From positions 34,960,043 through 35,024,042 of the forward strand of contig NC_064754.1 of assembly GCF_011397635.1 (NCBI RefSeq): a stretch of DNA of 64,000 nt, read 5' to 3'. The stretch comes from Epinephelus fuscoguttatus (lineage: Eukaryota > Chordata > Actinopteri > Perciformes > Serranidae). Below, piece after piece: positions 23,078-34,437 of the stretch (the stretch's first letter is position 1; every line of letters starts with the position of its first letter). Position numbers and translations under genes: made by a program. Below the pieces are notes generated by a model. That model had not been told where the DNA came from. It saw nothing but the letters and a program-made list of their open reading frames with translations, and ran no database searches.

Positions 23078-26000
23078 GTTCCTCTTCGCTGCTGATAATC
23101 ATCAGATCTGCACCTCTTTGCACACAGTCATCTCTGCTGTCTTGCCAGGTTTTCTCGATTGAAGAAATATAGTAGAAACTACCACTGAAATACACCCATC
23201 CTTGGTTCAAATAATGATCTGTTGTTAGAGGAAAGAACAGACATTTCTTATTATTCAACAAACAACAAAAATACGTTGAAAAACTACTTTGAATGCACAT
23301 ATGCACTTTTACCTGCTGAAAACAAAACAAACAAAAACATTAGGACAAGTAATTTTAGTCACAAGCTGATGAAAGCTTGTCTCGAACGTATTGGAAACAC
23401 ATTATTTGGAACATTCTGAGGCCTGACCACATACTCTGTAACAGCATGTGACATTTTTTTGTTTCCTTACCACACTCACCAAAGTTACTCAGCTCCCTCT
23501 TCAACTCATCTCTCTCTTCAGTCAGGGTTTTATAACTCTCCTCAATACCTAGTGGAGAGGTTATCGTCACTTACACCAGAATGTTCACAACTGAAGAGAA
23601 AGTTTACTTTCAAACAGAATGTCCACATTAAACTGATCTATTAATGACAGTCGTTAAAGATACAGTTTGTAACTTTAGTAAAAATAACTTCGTGTCTATA
23701 TTTGCTGAAACTGTAAAGTGCAACACACAGAAGTAGATAAGACACATGATCTAATCAGGTTCAGACAGCGCTGATAAAATATGAACCACGTTTCTATCAT
23801 TGCCTATTTCTTGCCACAGATGTTTTCTGAAGTTTTTGTGCTTTAGTGTTTAGCTGTAAAATGGAAAATTTGCTTCAGCTCTTGGGCTGTGCTTTGTTTT
23901 TGACTCGACTATTTCCAACATAGCAGCCAGGTCACAAACTATCTTTCTCATTTTACAGCTAAACTGTGCACTAAAATATGTTTCTGAAAACATCTGATGT
24001 GAAAATGAGGCAATGCAGTGACAGAATCTTGATTTATATTTGATCTGCGCCGCCTAGTTGGAAAGTTTGACAGCAGCTCACCAGCCATGATTGACATTAT
24101 TGACAGCTGCGTTAGAGGCCCCTCAATTCTGATTGGTTGTTTTCATTTACTGTGTGGTACTGCCATTAGAAGCAATATGAGGAAGCAGAGAACATTGATA
24201 TTATTTACAGACTATCTGTCTCATGTAACACTGTAGATAAGTGACAGTTTCAGCAAATATTACACAATGTATTTTTTTTAAGTTACTAACTACAGCCTTT
24301 AAAGAACTATTCTATCATACAGCTACAGACCAGAGACCCAAACTGTCACCTAATGTACACTAGACTTCAGGAAGGTTTACCTGTTGAAAACACAGCATGA
24401 TAATAAATCATGAATTCAACCACAGAAAGTCCCATCCTCTCTTCTAGTATGATGTGAGCTTTCTTCTTTCTTTCCTGTAGCCTTTAAAGGTTTTGAATGC
24501 TCCTGTGTAAGTAAGCATTGATTTGGAGTGGTCTTTTTGACCACCTACTAAACCAGTATTTACTCATTCAGTTAATCTTCTCACTGAATTGAAGAAAATC
24601 TCTTCAGCCAGTTTCCAAATTTCTCTGTGGAGGCTGTTAGAGCAGCATATTCATACCCATGGTTTTAGAGTGAGAGGTCCAACAATAACTTAAAGGTGTA
24701 ATTTATAACAGTGGATCATCATATCAGTCCTCTTGGCAGAACATTTAACTGGGATTATTCTGATGACATGTAACACTTGTAACACTGTATTATATGCACA
24801 GTATTGGATCCATTAAATCCAGATTATTGGAGTAGTTTCATCATCGTACTTACGAAGGTTGATGCTCCTCAACTCGTCTCTCTCCTCAGTCAGATTTTTA
24901 ATATTGGCATCAATCCCTGGTGGGAGGGCTAACATCATTTGCAACAGAATCAGATTATGTTCACAACTAAAGAGACAATTCACTTTAACACAGAATTTCC
25001 ATATAACATGAATCTTTCCATAAAGCTGTAGGTATTTTTATAAGTTAAATGTATCTGTTAAACAAACCATTCTGTCAAACTGCGACAAACCACACAACCA
25101 TGGTATCACACAGGAAATGGCAAGAAATATAGTAGAAACTACCACTGAAATACACCCATCCTTGGTTAAAATAATGATCTGTTGTTAGAGGAAAGAACAG
25201 ACATTTCTAATTATTCAATAAACAAACAAAATACGTTGAAAAACTACTTTGAATGCACATGTGCACTTTTACCTGCTGAAAACAAAACAAACAAAAACAT
25301 TAGGACAAGTAATTTTAGTCACAAGCTGATGAAAGCTTGTCTCGAACGTATTGGAAACACATTATTTAGAACGTTGTGAGGCCTGACCACATACTCTGTA
25401 AAAGCGTGACATTTTTTATGCACATGATATGTTCCTTTTTTTGTTTCCTTACCACACTCACCAAAGTTACTCAGCTCCCTCTTCAACTCATCTCTCTCTT
25501 CAGTCAGGGTTTTATAACTCTCCTCAATACCTAGTGGAGAGGTTATCGTCACTTACAACTGAAGAAAGTTTACTTTCAAACAGAATGTCCACATTAAAAT
25601 GATCTATTAATGACAGTCGTTAAAGATACAGTTTGTAACTTTAGTAAAAATAACTTCTTTTCATATTTACTGAAAATGTAACCGCTTCCACACAGAAGTA
25701 GATAAGACACATGATCTAATCAGGTTCAGACAGCGCTGATAAAATATGAACCACGTTTCTGTCACCGCATTGCCTATTTCTTGCCACAGATGTTTTCTGA
25801 AGTTTTTGTGCTTTAGTGTTTAGCTGTAAAATGGAACATTTGCTTCAGCTCCTGGGCTGTGCTTTGATTTTGACTTGGCTATTTCCAACATAGCAGCCAG
25901 GTCACAAACTATCTTTCTCATTTTACAGCTGAACTGTGCACTAAAATATGTTTCTGAAAACATCTGATGTAAGAAGACAGAATCTTGATTTATATTTGAT

Positions 26001-27222
26001 CTGCGCCGCCTAGTTGGAAAGTTTGACAGCAGCTCACCAGCCATGATTGACAGCTGCGTTAGAGGCTCCTCGATTCTGATTGGTTGTTTTCATTTACTGT
26101 GTGGTACTGCCATTAGAAGCAATATGAGGAAGCAGAGAACATTGATATTATTTACAGACTATCTGTCTCATGTAACACTGTGGATAAGTGACAGTTTCAG
26201 CAAATATTACACAATGTATTTTTTTTAAGTTACTAACTACAGCCTGTAAAGAACTATTCTATCATACAGCTACAGACCAGAGACCCAAACTGTCACCTAA
26301 TGTACACTAGACTTCAGGAAGGTTTACCTGTTGAAAACACAGCATGATAATAAATCATGAATTCAACCATAGAAAGGCCCATCCTCTCTTCTAGTATGAT
26401 GTGAGCTTTCTTCTTTCTTTCCTGTAGCCTTTAAAGGTTTTGAATGCTCCTGTGTAAGTAAGCATTGATTTGGAGTGGTCTTTTTGACCACCTACTAAAC
26501 CAGTATTTACTCATTCAGTTAATCTTCTCACTGAATTGAAGAAAATCTCTTCAGCCAGTTTCCAAATTTCCCTGTGGAGGCTGTTAGAGCAGCATATTCA
26601 TACCCATGGTTTTAGAGTGAGAGGTCCAACAATAACTTAAAGGTTGTAATTTATAAGATTTAACTGGGATTATTCTGATGACATGTAACACTTGTAACAC
26701 TGTATTATATGCACAGTATTGGATCCATTAAATCCAGATTATTGGAGTAGTTTCATCATCGTACTTACGAAGGTTGATGCTCCTCAACTCGTCTCTCTCC
26801 TCAGTCAGATTTTTAATATTGGCATCAATCCCTGGTGGAGGGGCTAACATCATTTGCAACAGAATCAGATTATGTTCACAACTAAAGAGACAATTCACTT
26901 TAACACAGAATTTCCATATAACATGAATCTTTCCATAAAGCTGTAGGTATTTTATAAGTTAAATGTATCTGTTAAACAAACCATTCTGTCATACAGCGAC
27001 AAACCACACAACCATGGTATCACACAGGAAATGGCAACGTCTGTAGTGACAAACTTCAACTCTGCTGTTCGAAAATGAATTCATATTAATTAATATATGA
27101 TGTAATAATTTAATAAAACTCACAGAGAGCAAGACGGAGGGAAATGTTTAGAGCAACTTGTAGGACACACAGGAGACAAAAGCTCACGGCAACACATCTG
27201 AGCAGTTTTCTTCCTGTGTATG

Positions 27223-27280
<58 letters not shown>

Positions 27281-27946
27281 AGTGCTTTGCCTGATTAACA
27301 GTTTTCTTGGCTGTGTTCTATTTCCTTCACTCAAAGTTCTTGAGGCCTAAATGATAATAAGAATACCAAAGCACCGTTCTGGCAGGACTTAAAACACTAA
27401 CCATATACAACCTGCGCAAAAAGGCGAGAAGACTCAAAAGGGACAACTGCTGGTTGTCAGACTCTTTTTTGACTTTCTGTCAGACATCAAACAGGTCTCG
27501 CTGGTATAATGTCACAGCCATGTGATCGAAATTCTAGTAATAAATATCATCTTTGACATGGGTAATCTGTCCGTCAAAAGGTAAACATGACATTCATACA
27601 AAAATAAATGAAAATACAACAATGTTTAAATGGTCACAGAGTGATAAATATAAATAAATAAGAGACCAGGAAACTAAAAGGACGTTTCCACTTCTACACT
27701 TAACCTACAAACACAGATTCTCTGGATGATGTGTTCTTAAATCTCTAAATGACAGTATACCCTGTGTGACCTTGTGATGTTACTTTGATGTTTCAAACAG
27801 CCAAACATTGATAGCAATTCTGTCTCACCGGGCACTGTGGTACCATCTTCATCACTGTGACTCTTGGAGGCAGCAGTCCTGGCTGAAGCATCAGAGAGGT
27901 TCATCATCTCCACAGTGATCTCTGATGCATTTTCGTAGACGGCCAT
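22277..27946 (-). CDS. C-type lectin receptor B2 (CD209/CLEC4-like), complete
   Basis: Tandem paralog of B1 with the same nine exons: 27829-27946 (tail), 27124-27213 (TM), stalk 26769-26831, 25462-25530, 24854-24916 and 23480-23548, CTLD 23076-23218, 22508-22608 and 22277-22415. The joined length is again 855 nt, 284 residues. EPN (YWGPKEPN), WIGLTD and WND are kept and I see no coding disruption, so both copies look functional. The stalk is a four-exon coiled coil of about 88 residues. High similarity to B1 stops roughly 50 bp upstream of the ATG, so the two genes probably have different promoters. The function inferred from the family is glycan recognition at the cell surface, possibly as an oligomer held by the coiled-coil neck. 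Confidence 0.88.
22772..22834. repeat. (CA)n microsatellite in B2 CTLD intron
   Basis: Longer paralog of the 7277-7320 tract. Confidence 0.9.
23014..23075. repeat. (CA)n microsatellite containing a splice donor (B2)
   Basis: Same arrangement as in B1: the first CTLD exon (23076-23218) ends GAACAG and its GT donor is the first unit of the (GT)n run. Confidence 0.9.
23653..24303. mobile_element. Foldback MITE-like repeat in B2 intron (copy a)
   Basis: Duplicate of the 8132-8781 element. Confidence 0.55.
25122..25178 (-). pseudogene. Truncated CTLD pseudo-exon in B2
   Basis: Counterpart of 9598-9654; it has the acceptor and the first 57 nt of the CTLD exon but no donor. Confidence 0.8.
25619..26250. 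mobile_element. Foldback MITE-like repeat in B2 intron (copy b)
   Basis: Duplicate of the 8132-8781 element, with an internal deletion near 25,970 relative to the other copies. Confidence 0.55.
27226..27280. repeat. (CA)n microsatellite next to the B2 TM-exon acceptor
   Basis: Paralog of 11731-11787. The sequence beyond it differs from copy 1 because of a local indel. Confidence 0.9.
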
Positions 27947-28249
27947 ATTTCACTCAGAGTGTGATGGATGTCTTACTGGTGGTTTCTGTGATCTGCTTCC
28001 TCTATTGTACGCTGCTTAAACTGCAAAGCACTCATGTACTTCCTGACTTAAGAGTAAATTTTTTATTTCGCACACTTATTTCATTGACATCATGTTTTTC
28101 TTTCTACAGAGGTGAGAAAGTAGAAATGTGGTCACAAAAATAAACTTCCTCCTATATATAGAAATTTTATCAATCAGATATTTTCTCAGTTTCATACAAG
28201 CGTACCTTAAAAAACAAAACTGCCTCTAATTTGTATCAGTAGCTACTAA

Positions 28250-28817
28250 ATGGCATATTCTTAATCAAGAAGCTTTAACCAGGTTATTCTGAATTCTGAG
28301 AACACCAACTTTTGAAGCTGTTGTTTTAACACAGGGAAATAAGATTTAAAGTGAAAAGAAGAAAACAACAATGGTAAAACAACAATATCGTACTATCATT
28401 TACATGGTACTCTTTGAGCAATAAATGCTACTTTTTAAAAAAAACAAAAAAACATGTGAAATGCAAAAAAAAGACAAACAAGAACAGCACAAAAAACCAC
28501 AAACACAACCATATTAAGACCCAAAGGAAAACAAAAACTGCATCTGTATCACCAGAAAATACAAGAGGGATTCAAAGATAGCAAGCACGAGCAAAAACCC
28601 AATCACCTGTTGATTTTAACCTGCAGTCTGTCTGGACACAACAGCAACCAAGGAAACATGTACAGACACACTGAAAATATACGTAGGCCTACACATTTCA
28701 CACTGAAAAGTGCAACAAGTCCTTTAAATTAAAGGTCAAAACATGTTTGTGTCTTAAACATTTTTACAAATCAGAGTTGAAAATGATGTAACAACACCAG
28801 TTTGGTTTTGTCCAGAT
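28250..28817 (-). other. Relic 3' UTR of lectin fragment C
   Basis: Noncoding sequence resembling the region after the gene E stop (about 41,790-42,365). Shared stretches include GAAGCTGTTGTTTTAAC and the CAGTCTGTCTGGACACAA region. It is therefore most likely the 3' untranslated region of a gene E-like paralog. Confidence 0.6.
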
Positions 28818-28928
28818 TTACAGAGTCATTTTCTTTTCACAGATCCAGAAGTTTTCAGTAAAACATTCTAAATCATTCCAGCTGTTTTTGTTACCATGGT
28901 AGTTTACTGCCACACAGTCTTCGTTTGT
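28818..28928 (-). pseudogene. C-type lectin C, last-exon remnant
   Basis: Minus-strand codons read NEDCVAVNYHG, NSWNDLEC, NFWICEKK and then TAA (28818-28820). This is the second half of a final CTLD exon with WND and three of the canonical cysteines. The first half with the EPN motif is missing: at about 28,928 the homology stops and sequence resembling an LTR begins. No matching CTLD or stalk exons are found to its right before gene F. It is a dead gene, truncated by mobile-element insertion and deletion. Confidence 0.8.
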
Positions 28929-29560
28929 GTAATAAACGTGTTGGTTTATTTTAAAGTAAAGAGAGTTCTTGTAGTTTCAGCACGTTGACTCTTTATTGAC
29001 ACCACGCTCTCTTAACAGGTCTCCCCACACACATGAACAGCCGTCAAAAACATGCAACTATCAAAAACTGCCCTAACTGTCGCAACGCATGTCGTAAAAC
29101 ATATTCTCTGGCATCTCTCCTTTTAAACAGCATCCATGCTGATGCTTAGAAACATAGATCATGAATTGTGAATAACAGCAGCTTCTCATTGTGGTCTACA
29201 AACAGATATTCACCAACCATAGAGTGTCTTATCATCAAACAACTCTGTATAGTATTTCCCTTCAAAACAACCATATATAATTTTGTATTCTTAAACAAAA
29301 CTCCTCTTTTTTTTCCAAGAAAAAAACCAAAACACAAAGTTATTTGTTATTCATTTAACAAACAGATAATAATTAACTTATTTCACTAAATAGTTAAACC
29401 TCTTTTGTTTGGTTGGTTGTTTATTTAAACAGCTTGAACATAATGTCCTTCACAGATCAAGTCTCTGAACAGGTTTAACAACTCTACCAGACCTAGTTTG
29501 AGACAGTCCATCAGGGGTCTCCTTCGGACCAGGAGAGCTATAGTCTGGGCTTGCCTGAGT
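28929..29560 (-). mobile_element. Putative 3' end of a gypsy-type LTR element
   Basis: Minus-strand codons at about 29,470-29,560 read LSQTRSGRVVKPVQRLDL followed by a stop, typical of the C-terminus of Ty3/gypsy Pol. The AT-rich stretch from there to the relic exon has AATAAA-like signals on the minus strand and could be the 3' LTR. I cannot see a second LTR copy, so the LTR call is an inference. Confidence 0.5.
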
Positions 29561-30440
29561 ATCAGGGGCCTGTTGTTCGAAACCTAGATAAGGGATTGAG
29601 CCGGGATATGTTGGTTATCCTGGCTTAATTTAGCATTGATTCGGTTGTTCGAAAACAGAGGCACATATGTTGCCATGGAGATTTATTCTGTGCACTTAGC
29701 CTGGTCCTGACCAGGCTAACAACCAGGCTTAGTTTAGCCTGGTGCCTTATCTGTCCAGTAAGCTGCGATCAGAAATCAATGTGTTTTATCGTCATTTCAT
29801 GTTCTTATGTACGTATTTGCCTCATTTTTGAACAAAATACATTTAGCCTACAGTAATAAAAAATGTAACATTTAAAACATTCTTTTTGTCATTGCCCAAG
29901 CATACATTGACATGCACATATCCTTACCAATAAAAGGATTAATTGTTGGAATAAACATACAGGTAGGTGTATTTGGCATTAACACAATTAGTGGTTAGGT
30001 GTCATAACTGTATGACCTTCCCAAATTATATTCCCAGTTAACTGGACTAATAACTCTAGCGTACTTTACATTAATGAATGAAAACATGAAGATGAAACCA
30101 CAATATTCTGTGACCTCATTTTATTTAAATGAAAAATACTAAAATCAGTCACTGTCTGCTTTGAGCTGTGGAGAGAAAGAGAGAAATAATATTGATTAAT
30201 ACATTACATCACAGTCATGCTTACAATGTGCATTAAAGTAACTAACTTCTTTCTCTAGTTTATTAATTTCCAAGTCCAGTTTCCTTAAGGTCTTTCTTTT
30301 GTCTGTCAAGCTCCACATCCTGCAGCTTTCTCTTTTCACAGTAGAGCTTGACATCTGCCAGTGCTATCTGCTTCCTCAGATTACTTGCTTTTATCTTAAG
30401 CGATTTATACTTTTTATAAAATCAAAACATGAATACATTC
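29561..30440. other. Probable nested DNA-transposon sequence
   Basis: It begins GGGGCCTGTTGTTCGAAACCTAG, similar in style to PIF/Harbinger termini. At 30,260-30,390 and again at 31,490-31,620 the minus strand has related lysine/glutamate-rich coding fragments ([18 protein letters not shown]). I infer a transposon nested in the gypsy element, duplicated and decayed. Right boundary unknown. Confidence 0.35.
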
Positions 30441-31330
30441 CTGCTATAAGCAGCTATTTAATGAAACTGCAAAAAGCAGCTTTTTTGAACAACCCTACTA
30501 TGAGCAGCTATTTAATAAGAACTGCAAAAAAGCAGCTATTTTAACAAAAACCCTGCTATAAAAGGCAGCTATTTTAACAACAACAACAACAACAACAACA
30601 AAAAACTCATTAAAAAGCAGCTATTTTAACAAAACACCTCATTGAAAAGCAGCTATTTTAACAAAACACCTTATTGAAAAGCAGCTATTTTAACAAAACA
30701 CCTCATTGAAAAGCAGCTATTTTAACAAAACACCTTATAAAGGCAGCTATTTTAACAAAACACCTCATTAAAAGGTAGCTATTTTAATAAAACGCCTTAT
30801 AAAGGCAGCTATTTTAACAAAAAACCTCATTGAAAGGCAGCTATTTTAACAAAACACCTTATAAAGGCAGCTATTTTAACAAAAAAACTTATAAAGGCAG
30901 GGCGGCATGGTGGTGTGGTGGTTAGCACTGTCGCCTCACAGCAAGAGGGTTGCCGGTTCGATCCCGGGCGTGGGAGCCCTTCTATGCGGAGTTTGCATGT
31001 TCTCCCCGTGTCAGCGTGGGTTCTCTCCGGGCACTCCGGCTTCCTCCCACAGTCCAAAGACATGCAGATTGGGGACTAGGTTAATTGGTAACTCTAAATT
31101 GTCCGTAGGTGTGAATGTGAGTGTGAATGGTTGTTTGTCTCTATGTGTCAGCCCTGCGATAGTCTGGCGACCTGTCCAGGGTGTACCCTGCCTCTCGCCC
31201 GATGTCAGCTGGGATAGGCTCCAGCCCCCCCGCGACCCTCAAGAGGATGAAGCAGTTAGAAGATGAACTTATAAAGGCAGCTATTTTAACAAAACACCTT
31301 ATAAAGGCAGCTATTTTAACTAAAAACGTG
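30440..31330. repeat. Minisatellite, unit about 30-32 bp
   Basis: Tandem units of the form AAGGCAGCTATTTTAACAAAACACCT(CATTGA or TATA), with alternating variants and a short CAA run at about 30,578-30,603. It is interrupted by a SINE at 30,901-31,265. There is no open coding frame of interest. Confidence 0.9.
30901..31265 (+). mobile_element. tRNA-derived SINE inserted in the minisatellite
   Basis: The head has a pol III A-box-like stretch (TGGTGTGGTGGTTAGCACTG) and a B box (GGTTCGATCCC). The body and the end (GGGATAGGCTCCAGCCC...GATGAA) are the widespread fish type. A 15-bp direct repeat AACTTATAAAGGCAG flanks it (30886-30900 and 31266-31280), consistent with a target-site duplication. Other copies lie at 36,655-36,873 (5'-truncated) and 62,320-62,698 (opposite strand). 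Confidence 0.8.
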
Positions 31331-31489
31331 CTATAAAAGTATAGCAGTTATTAAATGACAAATAATGTGATCAGTCACTGTCTGATTGGAGCTGGGGAGA
31401 GAAAGAGAGAAATAACATTGATTAATACATTGCTTCATGCTTACAATGTGCATTAAAATCACTTACTTCTTTCTCTAGTTTCTTAATTT

Positions 31490-33440
31490 CTAAGTCCAAT
31501 TTCCTTTAGGTTTTTCTTTTAATTCATCAAGCTCCATGTCCTGCAGCTTCCTCTTCTCACACTGGAGCTTGACATCTGCCAGGGCTATTTGCTTCCTCAG
31601 ATGAGTAGCATATAGCTGTCTGACAGTTTGTGAATTCTGTAAAAACAGTTCAGCCAGACTGACACCAGTGCTGCTGTGTGGTGAGGATCTGTAAAGCATA
31701 AGGGCCAATAGAGGATCTTTTTGTCTCAGTATTCTCTTGGCTGTTTGCACTGCAGGTTCAGCATGTCCATTGCCCTGTGGGTTGTGGGGGCTAGAGGTCA
31801 CATGCTTAAAGTCCATCTCACAAAGCATCACTGCTGAACTGCGGCCCATTATCACTGACAACCTCTTCCGGTATTCCATACCAGGCAAACGTAGCTTTAA
31901 GCTTTAAAGTTACCTGTGCACTTACAGTTACAGTACAGTTACCTGTGGCTGGCATGTGGAGTATCTCCAGGTATCTGGAGATGTAGTCTGCTATGACAAG
32001 AAAGTTTTCTTTGTCATGTTCACATAGATCTATGCCAATTTTCTTCCACGCCCTGTCTGGGAGAGGTGTTGACAGGAGAGGCTTCTTGTTCTGTGCTCTC
32101 CTATGCTCCCGTACATGCAGTTCTCCACTTTGTGTGTGATTTGTGAAGTGATGCCAGGCCACCACACTGAAGTGTCTGCTCTCATTCTGAATTTGGTAAG
32201 CCCTTGATGACCATCATGTATTCGTTCTAGCATTTCTGACCTCATGGACCCAGGTATCACTATCCTGCTCCCTCTGAGTACCAACCCATCATGCACAGAT
32301 AGTTCATTTCTCACAGGAAAATACTCTCTTACACAGCTGTGTGTGTGTGTTATGTGTTCAGGCTAGCCATTCTTAATGTACCTGACTACCTCTTGGAGTT
32401 GTTCATCAGTGGCTGTCTCTGCTCGGATGCCATCCATGGGCTCCTGGACAGCATGTCCGCCACAACAAGTGTTTTCCCCGGAGCGTATTCAGCCTCCAGG
32501 TTGAACCTCATCAGCTGTATGAGGAGTCTCTGGCAGCGGACTGGTGTGTTATCAAGGTCTCGGGAGTTCATTAGTGGAATGAATGGTTTGTGGTCAGTGA
32601 TCAGTTTGAATGCAGGCAGGCCATAAATCTCAAATCTCTCACATGCCCACACAGATGCCAGGCGCTCTTTTTCTATTTGAGCGTACCTTGTCTCAGCATC
32701 ACTCAGTCGCCTCGAACAGGATGTCACTGGACTCCAGTCTTCACCATGGAGCTGCAACAGCACGCCCCCAATCCCATAGCTGCTAGCATCAGCTGAGACC
32801 ACTGTGCTCCTGTTAGTATCATAATACACTAAGGTAGGTGACGTTGTGAGAAGCGCTTTGATTTTATCGAAGGCTGCCTGTTGCACGGGAACTCACATCC
32901 AAACTGATTTTGATCTTAACAGTTCATACAGTGGTTGACCCACTGTGGCGAGATCAGGAATATATTTCCACAGGTAGTTTATCATTCAAGGGCTCTCCTT
33001 AGCTCTTGGACATTTTCAGGCAGGGCAAGCTTATTGATTGCTGACACTTTAACTGGGTCAGGTCGCACGTCATCTTTGTTGATCACCTGACCCAGGAAGT
33101 GTAACTCAGTCTTTCTCAGCATGCACTTCTCTGTGTTTAACCTCAGGCCTGCAGACTCTAGACAGTCCATGACTTTCTGCAGCCACTCATTGTGCTCAAC
33201 CATATCCCTCCCATGGACAACAATGTCATCCATGTAGACTGCAACTCCCTGCAACCCTTCCAGTGTCTCCACCATTTTTCTTTGAAAGATCTCTGGGGCG
33301 CTGGTAATCCCAAATGGGAGACGTTTGAAGCAGTACCTTCCATAAGGTGTTATGAATGCTGCAAAGGCAGAAATAATGTGATGTCACTGTTCCAAAACCT
33401 TCCAGGAGAAAAAAGACACATACGTTTATGTCAGCCATGA
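31490..33440 (-). mobile_element. Degenerate Ty3/gypsy-type pol
   Basis: Read on the minus strand from right to left: reverse transcriptase with LPFGITSAP and YMDDIVVHG (about 33,365-32,985), RNase H with VVSADASSYGIGG and TDHKPF (32,386-32,886), the integrase zinc-binding-like region with GHQGLTKF and WWPG (about 32,030-32,314), and the integrase core with VSDNGPQF and [12 protein letters not shown] (about 31,700-32,165). The frames are broken between domains, and no gag or protease is seen. It is a dead retroelement; the end of the integrase frame runs into unrelated K/E-rich coding sequence near 31,620. Confidence 0.85.
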
Positions 33441-34057
33441 CCACGTGCTTCCCTGATTTGGAAGTTACTAATAATTGTGAATGTTTAGATGTGATCTTAT
33501 CATTGTATATATAAGCTCTGAATATGACTAACAGGTTTTTCTGAGAATCCTGCTGTCTCTAGTTTGTTATTAAATAACTAATTGTGAATTCTTTGGTAAA
33601 ACCTCAGTAGCTCCTTGTTAGTTTTACATGACGATGTTTTACTCAGGATGACAGCCATAAGAATCTTAACAAAAATAACGAAACTGAATTTGAAACTTCC
33701 ATACAGTCACTTTTTGCTTTCTGAGTCGTGTACGTGTAATTTCAGTGTGTGACAAAGCACCTATAAATAAGTTATGGATGTGTGTGTGTCCTGATGAACT
33801 TGTGATGTTTTTACTTGATATGAATCTATGGAGGAAATCGTCTTGAGTGTGAAAGTCATAGCAGAGGCAAAATGAAGAAATGTAAGAGATAGTAAGGTGG
33901 CTGAAGGGCGGAGGTGATAACTCTGTTTTGCTGGGGTAATCAGAAACAGAGAAGAAGAAGAAGCAGTTCAGCGCAGTTCTCAGAAGACACTGTTACACAT
34001 CTTTGTCATATTTTGGTGTTAAATATTTTGAGTTTTGTCTTCAAAGAGGAGGCTGAG
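33441..34057. other. Upstream region of gene F
   Basis: No coding feature is seen. A TATAAATA-like word at 33,762-33,769 lies about 290 bp before the F start codon and could be a core promoter element, but there is no independent support. It is followed by an AAGAAG-rich leader. Confidence 0.35.
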
Positions 34058-34437
34058 ATGACTTTGGACCATGACAACATGCCTGATGCTTCGTCCAGGA
34101 GTAAGTCATTTTCAGTAACAGAGCGTGAGTTTGGAGGGCATCATTTTTATCAGAGACAGGTGTGGGGGTTTGATTCAGAAAATATCATAATTAGGCAACA
34201 AGCTACATATGAAGTTAATTTTTAATCTACTTAACGAGGAGAGGGTGTACAAGAAGTGAAATGAAAGCAGATCAGAGAACACAATATCACACCTGACTGC
34301 CTAATAATAATTATGGTGGTTTTGCATGTTTGATTTTCTGCACACAGAGGACAGACTCTTCAGACTGGTTGCTCTGAGCTTTGGACTCCTGTGTATCCTA
34401 CAAGCTGCTGCCAACATTTCCCTGCGTCTTGCTCTCT

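Larger units (their letters stand above)
23162..27037 (-). repeat. Intragenic tandem duplication of a stalk-exon pair (B2)
   Basis: Units 23162-25121 and 25122 to about 27037 correspond to those in B1. The junction again leaves a truncated CTLD exon at 25122-25178. Confidence 0.88.
15627..27995. repeat. Segmental tandem duplication, copy 2
   Basis: This copy matches 1-12,435 and contains A2 exons 1-2, the second L2 element and gene B2. The match continues from the first base of the window, so the true left breakpoint of this copy lies at or left of 15,627. The right breakpoint is just upstream of the B2 start codon. Confidence 0.9.

Noticed and set aside
30907..31266. 119-codon frame and its relative at 62,333-62,689
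   Set aside because: Both lie entirely within copies of the same SINE and read the noncoding repeat body.
30440..31330. Regular units of about 30 bp, superficially like a CRISPR array
   Set aside because: The units are contiguous variants without unique spacers, no cas genes are present, and the context is a vertebrate genome.
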